Below are positions 60,716 to 64,000 of a DNA stretch of 64,000 bases, in pieces. Source of the DNA: CAZYVU01 sp964651435. GTDB taxonomy: Bacteria > Desulfobacterota > Syntrophorhabdia > Syntrophorhabdales > CAYQXL01. Each line of letters starts with the position of its first letter. Position 1 is the stretch's first letter. The stretch lies in NCBI GenBank assembly GCA_964651435.1, contig CAZYVU010000005.1:1-64000 (forward strand). The letters run 5' to 3'. Below the pieces are notes generated by a model. The model ran no database searches, was not told where the DNA came from, and was given only the letters and a program-made list of their open reading frames with translations. Made by a program: the position numbers and the translations under genes.

Positions 60716-60744
60716 AGTATTGTCGTCCTCGGTGAGGTTGTCAA
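60716..60744 (-). promoter_or_regulatory. Promoter of the XRE-ABC transporter operon
   Basis: On the minus strand TTGACA (60744-60739), a 17-base spacer and AATACT (60721-60716). The leader to the regulator ATG would be about 78 bases. The AT-rich tandem repeat at 60772-60789 lies 28 bases upstream of the -35 box. Confidence 0.6.
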
Positions 60745-60771
60745 GGAAAAAATGTAGATATAATTAAAAAC

Positions 60772-60789
60772 GTTTATTATGTTTATAAT
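60772..60789 (-). repeat. Tandem 9-bp repeat upstream of the operon promoter
   Basis: GTTTATTAT (60772-60780) is followed directly by GTTTATAAT (60781-60789), eight of nine identical. It could be a regulator site or an AT-rich UP element for the XRE operon promoter. Confidence 0.45.
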
Positions 60790-60797
60790 AACAGACA

Positions 60798-60825
60798 CAG
60801 GGCGGACCGGGCTCGATCCGCCCTG
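60798..60825 (-). terminator. Hairpin after the CBS gene, probable terminator
   Basis: CAGGGCGGA (60798-60806) and TCCGCCCTG (60817-60825) form a nine-pair stem with a ten-base loop. On the minus strand it is followed by TGTCTGTTATT, a weak T-rich tract. It starts ten bases after the CBS stop codon. Confidence 0.6.
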
Positions 60826-60835
60826 GATACGGATC

Positions 60836-61246
60836 TTATTCCTTGATATGGAGCGAGGCGAGGCTTAACAGAACGTTGAGCATGTTTCTGATGCTCTTCG
60901 TTTGCGTGATGCGCCCCACGATCTTGCCCTCATCGACGACAAAAATCCTTCGTATATTGTTGTCCACCATCAGCTTCAAGGCCTCGCCGAGGGGGGCGTC
61001 GGGGCTCACCGTGTGAAGAGGCGAGCTCGCTATATCCTTGGCCTTGATCAGTCTTGTGTCGTACTCTTTGCCGATCACCTTCGTCAATACGTCCCGCTCC
61101 GTAATGACGCCAACGGGCAGGTTGTCTCTGGTAACGATGACGGACCAGACGTTGTTGTTCAGCATAGCCTTGACGGTGTCCGCGACGGAGCTTCCTTCGT
61201 CAACGAAGACCACGTTGGCGTCCATAATATTCCTGGTTTTTATCAT
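60836..61246 (-). CDS. CBS-domain protein
   Basis: This 136-residue protein consists of two CBS motifs, about residues 8-60 (VADTVKAMLNNNVWSVIVTRDNLPVGVITERDVL) and 70-125 (PLGEALKLMVDNNIRRIFVVDEGKIVGRIT). Such pairs bind adenine nucleotides and act as energy sensors. There is no catalytic domain. It is divergent from the TAXI transporter gene, so a link to its regulation is possible. GGGAGGAG lies upstream of the ATG. Confidence 0.9.
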   Translation of the reverse strand: MIKTRNIMDANVVFVDEGSSVADTVKAMLNNNVWSVIVTRDNLPVGVITERDVLTKVIGKEYDTRLIKAKDIASSPLHTVSPDAPLGEALKLMVDNNIRRIFVVDEGKIVGRITQTKSIRNMLNVLLSLASLHIKE

Positions 61247-61422
61247 ACGTCGACTCCTCCCGAAAAAGTTTTGGTGTTGGTCCGGTCCCGCCGATCATGC
61301 CATCCGGCGGACCGAAAGCCCACAGGGAAACATTTGGTACATTATCGTCCCACCGGGCTGGTCTGTCAAGATTGGAACGATATGGGCCATAGCACGCGGA
61401 TTATGGATGCCGAGAAATAACG

Positions 61423-61452
61423 TTGACAATTTGAGAAAGCTTACCGTAAGCT
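61423..61452 (+). promoter_or_regulatory. Promoter and palindromic operator of the TAXI TRAP operon
   Basis: TTGACA (61423-61428) is followed after 18 bases by TAAGCT (61447-61452). The palindrome AGCTTAC-C-GTAAGCT (61438-61452) covers the end of the spacer and the -10 box, a classic place for a repressor. The leader to the ATG at 61522 would be about 63 bases. Confidence 0.5.
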
Positions 61453-61521
61453 CTTGTTACAGTCTAAGCAGCTCAAAAACTAAAGGGTGGTAAAGCCAAA
61501 CGAGCGAAGGAGGAGAATAGA

Positions 61522-62535
61522 ATGAGCTCAGACAATTTTTTTGGTAAGGATGGAGGGCTGGACCGCAGATCGTTTCTCAAGATCGCTTCCGTTGCGGGGG
61601 GCTCCATGCTGCTGGGTAGCGCCACAAAGGTATTCGCCCAGTCGAAGAAGCGGATATCAGTGGCCACCGGGGGCATGGGCGGTGTTTATTTCGTCATCGG
61701 GGGAGGCATCGCGTCCATCTTGAGTAAATACGCGAATGTGGAGGCTGCCGCGGAAGTCACGGCCGCTTCGGTGGATAACTGCAAACTCATAGCGGCAAAA
61801 AAATCGGACCTCGGCCTCATTATGGGCGATACAGGCTACGATGCCTTCAAGGGAACAGGCAACTTCAAGGGAAGGCCGTTGCCCCTGAGGACGGTCTGTG
61901 TTCTCTACCCCAACCTGATGCATGTCGTAACGGTAGATGGCAAGGGTATAAAGAAGGTGACGGATTTGAAAGGTAAGAGGGTCTCCACAGGCGCACCGGG
62001 CAGCGGTACTGAGGTCAAGGCCCTGCGCGTTCTCGAAGCGGCGGGCGTGAACCACGAGAAAGACATCAAGAAGGATAGGCTCGGGGCCGGTGAATCGGCA
62101 GGTGCCCTGAAGGACGGCAAGATCGATGCCTACTTCTGGGACGGGGGCGTCCCCACATCCTCGGTCCTTGACCTTGCTGCATCGCCGGGCATCAAGATGT
62201 TCCTCGTTTCGCACGAGGATTTGATCCCGAAAATGGTCGAGAAGTACGGTCCCGTCTATTACAGGGCTATTATCCCGAAGAAGGTTTATACGGGCATAGA
62301 CTATGACACGAACGTGGCCGCCGTAGCCAACCTCCTGATGTGCCATCAGGATATGGACGAGAAGCTCGGATACGACATAACAAAGACGATTTTTGAGCAC
62401 CTGAAGGAGTTGGCCGCTATCCATAAAGAGGCCCTGAACATCAACCTTAAGGACGGCGGCGGCAACAAAGCCGTTCCGTACCATAAAGGCGCGGCAAAGT
62501 ATTTCAAGGAGAAAGGGATTACCGTCCCCGTTTGA
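61522..62535 (+). CDS. TAXI-type TRAP transporter solute-binding protein
   Basis: This 337-residue periplasmic protein of the TAXI (TRAP-associated extracytoplasmic immunogenic) family binds an organic anion for import driven by an ion gradient. The N-terminus LDRRSFLKIASVAGG is a twin-arginine signal. ISVATGGMGGVYFVIGGGIASIL and KRVSTGAPGSGTEVKALRVLEAAG are family blocks. GGAGGAG precedes the ATG. The permease gene follows 150 bases later. Confidence 0.92.
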   Translation: MSSDNFFGKDGGLDRRSFLKIASVAGGSMLLGSATKVFAQSKKRISVATGGMGGVYFVIGGGIASILSKYANVEAAAEVTAASVDNCKLIAAKKSDLGLIMGDTGYDAFKGTGNFKGRPLPLRTVCVLYPNLMHVVTVDGKGIKKVTDLKGKRVSTGAPGSGTEVKALRVLEAAGVNHEKDIKKDRLGAGESAGALKDGKIDAYFWDGGVPTSSVLDLAASPGIKMFLVSHEDLIPKMVEKYGPVYYRAIIPKKVYTGIDYDTNVAAVANLLMCHQDMDEKLGYDITKTIFEHLKELAAIHKEALNINLKDGGGNKAVPYHKGAAKYFKEKGITVPV

Positions 62536-62544
62536 TGCGGGACG

Positions 62545-62577
62545 AAGGGCACAGAGGGCCAAGCCTTCTGTGCCCTT
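62545..62577 (+). terminator. Hairpin between TRAP binding-protein and permease genes
   Basis: AAGGGCACAGA and TCTGTGCCCTT form a perfect 11-pair stem with an 11-base loop, followed by ATTCTTCTC. It probably acts as a partial terminator or 3'-end stabiliser. Confidence 0.65.
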
Positions 62578-62685
62578 ATTCTTCTCATAGACACCTTAAT
62601 TTTTTTGGCCTCGTTCTGCTTTTGGGGCAAAGGGGTACCCACTTGTTGTTCTCGTGCCGTTTTCAGTACTGTCGGGAGGAAAAGA

Positions 62686-64000
62686 ATGGATGATAAAGAA
62701 TTCAGCCCGGCCGGTGTGCCGGCAGAAGGCCTCACGGAGGAACAAAAGAAGAAGATTGAAGCGCTGATTGAAGAGGAAGAGGGAGTCACCCGAAAGGTTA
62801 CCGGTTTCTGGGACATTACCATAACGGTCCTTGCGATTGCCATGTCGCTCTTTGCCATTTACTCAACAGTCTTTCCGGTGACAACCCAGATCTTGCGAGG
62901 TGTTCACGTCGCATTTCTGCTGGCCCTGTCCTTCCTATACTATCCTATGTCGAAAAAGTTTAAGGGCAAGATTAATGTGTTCGATATTTTTCTCGCCCTT
63001 GTAAGTGTGGCATGCATCGCCTACATGCTCTTGGACTTTGAAGACTTTATCTACCGGGCCGTTACGCCCGAACGATGGGATATGATCCTGGGGATTTGTT
63101 TCATTGTCCTCATTCTCGAGGCGACCCGAAGATCTTCAGGCTGGATTATGCCCGCCACCTGCCTTGTTTTTCTCGTCTACGCTTATGTGGGGCCCTGGCT
63201 CCCTGCACCGTGGACACACAGGGGCTATGACCTGGAGCGGATCGTCGGCCACATGTATATGACCCTAGAGGGCATCTTCGGCGTACCGATTGATGTCTCC
63301 TCAACCATCATCATCATGTTCTGTATCTTCGGGGCCTTTTTGACGGTCTGCGGCGCCGGAAAGTTCTACGTGGACTTTGCCTTTACCGCCATGGGCAATA
63401 AACCTACGGCGGCAGGTCGGTCCGTTGTGGCCACGAGCTACCTGCTTGCCATGGCGTCCGGGTCGGGGGTGGCGAACACCGTGGCTATCGGTTCCGTTGC
63501 CTATCCCATGCTCCAGAGGTCCGGATACGACAAGAACAACGCAGGAGGTTTTCTGGCCGCAGGCGGCATGGGAGCCATCACGACACCGCCGGTCATGGGC
63601 GCAGCCGCATTCCTCATTGCTGAGTTTTTGAAGATCAGCTATGTCGACGTTATCCTCCTTGCCCTCATTCCGGCCGCGCTCTACTACTGGGGCCTCCTGC
63701 TCATGGTCGAATTTGACGCCAAGAAATTTGCCCTTCAGGCCGTTAAGATCGAGAAAAAGCATACGCTCTGGCAGCTCACGAAGATGTACGGGTACCAATT
63801 CCTACCGCTCATAGCCATCGTCTACTTTCTGGTTAAAGGGTACACGCCCCAGGTGGCTGTGCTCGCCGCCGTCATCACCTGTTTCCTTGTGTCTTTCATC
63901 CGCAAGGAGACGCGTTTCACCTTCAAGAAGCTTGTGGAGGCCCTCAAGCAGGGCTCGCTCACAGTGCTTAACGTCGCCGCAATCTGTGCGGCGGCAGGCC
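62686..64000 (+). CDS. TAXI TRAP transporter fused permease, 3'-truncated by window end
   Basis: The frame is open from the ATG at 62686 (GGGAGGA upstream) to the end of the window, 438 codons. The first ~30 residues are hydrophilic and acidic. About four helices then correspond to the small DctQ-type part, and the large DctM-like part follows with SGSGVANTVAIGSVAYPMLQ and GGMGAITTPPVMGAAAFLIAE, the hallmark of TAXI fused permeases. It works with the binding protein at 61522. The complete protein is normally about 600-700 residues. Confidence 0.92.
   Translation, partial: MDDKEFSPAGVPAEGLTEEQKKKIEALIEEEEGVTRKVTGFWDITITVLAIAMSLFAIYSTVFPVTTQILRGVHVAFLLALSFLYYPMSKKFKGKINVFDIFLALVSVACIAYMLLDFEDFIYRAVTPERWDMILGICFIVLILEATRRSSGWIMPATCLVFLVYAYVGPWLPAPWTHRGYDLERIVGHMYMTLEGIFGVPIDVSSTIIIMFCIFGAFLTVCGAGKFYVDFAFTAMGNKPTAAGRSVVATSYLLAMASGSGVANTVAIGSVAYPMLQRSGYDKNNAGGFLAAGGMGAITTPPVMGAAAFLIAEFLKISYVDVILLALIPAALYYWGLLLMVEFDAKKFALQAVKIEKKHTLWQLTKMYGYQFLPLIAIVYFLVKGYTPQVAVLAAVITCFLVSFIRKETRFTFKKLVEALKQGSLTVLNVAAICAAAG

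Noticed and set aside
1..64000. CRISPR arrays, insertion sequences, prophage genes or toxin-antitoxin pairs.
   Set aside because: No regularly spaced repeats, transposase motifs, phage structural genes or typical small toxin pairs were found in reading both strands.

Overview
The window looks like chromosomal DNA of a strictly anaerobic, moderately GC-rich, Gram-negative bacterium, most likely of the former Deltaproteobacteria (Desulfobacterota, Syntrophorhabdus-like). This is inferred from gene content: a tungsten-type aldehyde:ferredoxin oxidoreductase, CoA-transferase and acyl-CoA ligase genes, a GlcD/GlcF-type 2-hydroxyacid oxidase pair, a phosphofructokinase with pyrophosphate-type residues, a TAXI-type TRAP transporter, Tat-exported Fe-S and molybdenum proteins, and a selenophosphate synthetase that is itself a selenoprotein. 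No rRNA, CRISPR array, insertion sequence or phage gene was seen. One tRNA (Val, anticodon GAC) is present.

Layout. 1-3.3 kb: the end of a serine acetyltransferase gene, three small genes of unknown or partly known type, and a tRNA nucleotidyltransferase. 3.2-8.3 kb: a periplasmic molybdoprotein, a Tat-exported DUF362 protein with a NapH/NapG-like polyferredoxin, and selD with an in-frame UGA. 8.4-13.9 kb: an acyl-CoA ligase / Fe-S / flavin oxidase operon divergent from an AEC carrier. 13.9-22 kb: housekeeping genes (adk, a UvrD-type helicase, mreB) and a tRNA thiolation pair (TtuA plus a ubiquitin-like sulfur carrier). 22-29 kb: clpB, tRNA-Val, small exported proteins and phosphofructokinase. 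29.5-37.1 kb: the translation operon thrS-infC-rpmI-rplT-pheS-pheT-ihfA-merR-lipoprotein. 37-44 kb: a membrane protease, DNA polymerase III delta, a NUDIX hydrolase, an amidohydrolase, htpG and a molybdate/sulfate-type transporter. 44.3-47.7 kb: a tightly overlapping operon of methyltransferase, YdjC-type deacetylase, ATP-grasp ligase and glycosyltransferase, the best candidate here for an undescribed biosynthetic pathway. 47.9-60.6 kb: a kinase fusion, then a long minus-strand run of eleven genes (XRE-cupin regulator, branched-chain-type ABC importer, iron alcohol dehydrogenase, aldehyde oxidoreductase, AroE-like dehydrogenase, two CoA-transferase subunits) that reads as import of an organic substrate followed by alcohol, aldehyde, acid and CoA-ester steps. 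60.8-64 kb: a CBS protein divergent from a TAXI TRAP transporter that runs off the window.

Expression signals are unusually readable. Several TTGACA-type promoters with 16-18 bp spacers can be placed. Three of them (uvrD-like, ttuB, HIT) put the -10 box only 8-9 bases before the start codon with no Shine-Dalgarno sequence, which suggests leaderless mRNAs. infC appears to start at AUA. The selD UGA codon is followed by a short hairpin placed like a bacterial SECIS.
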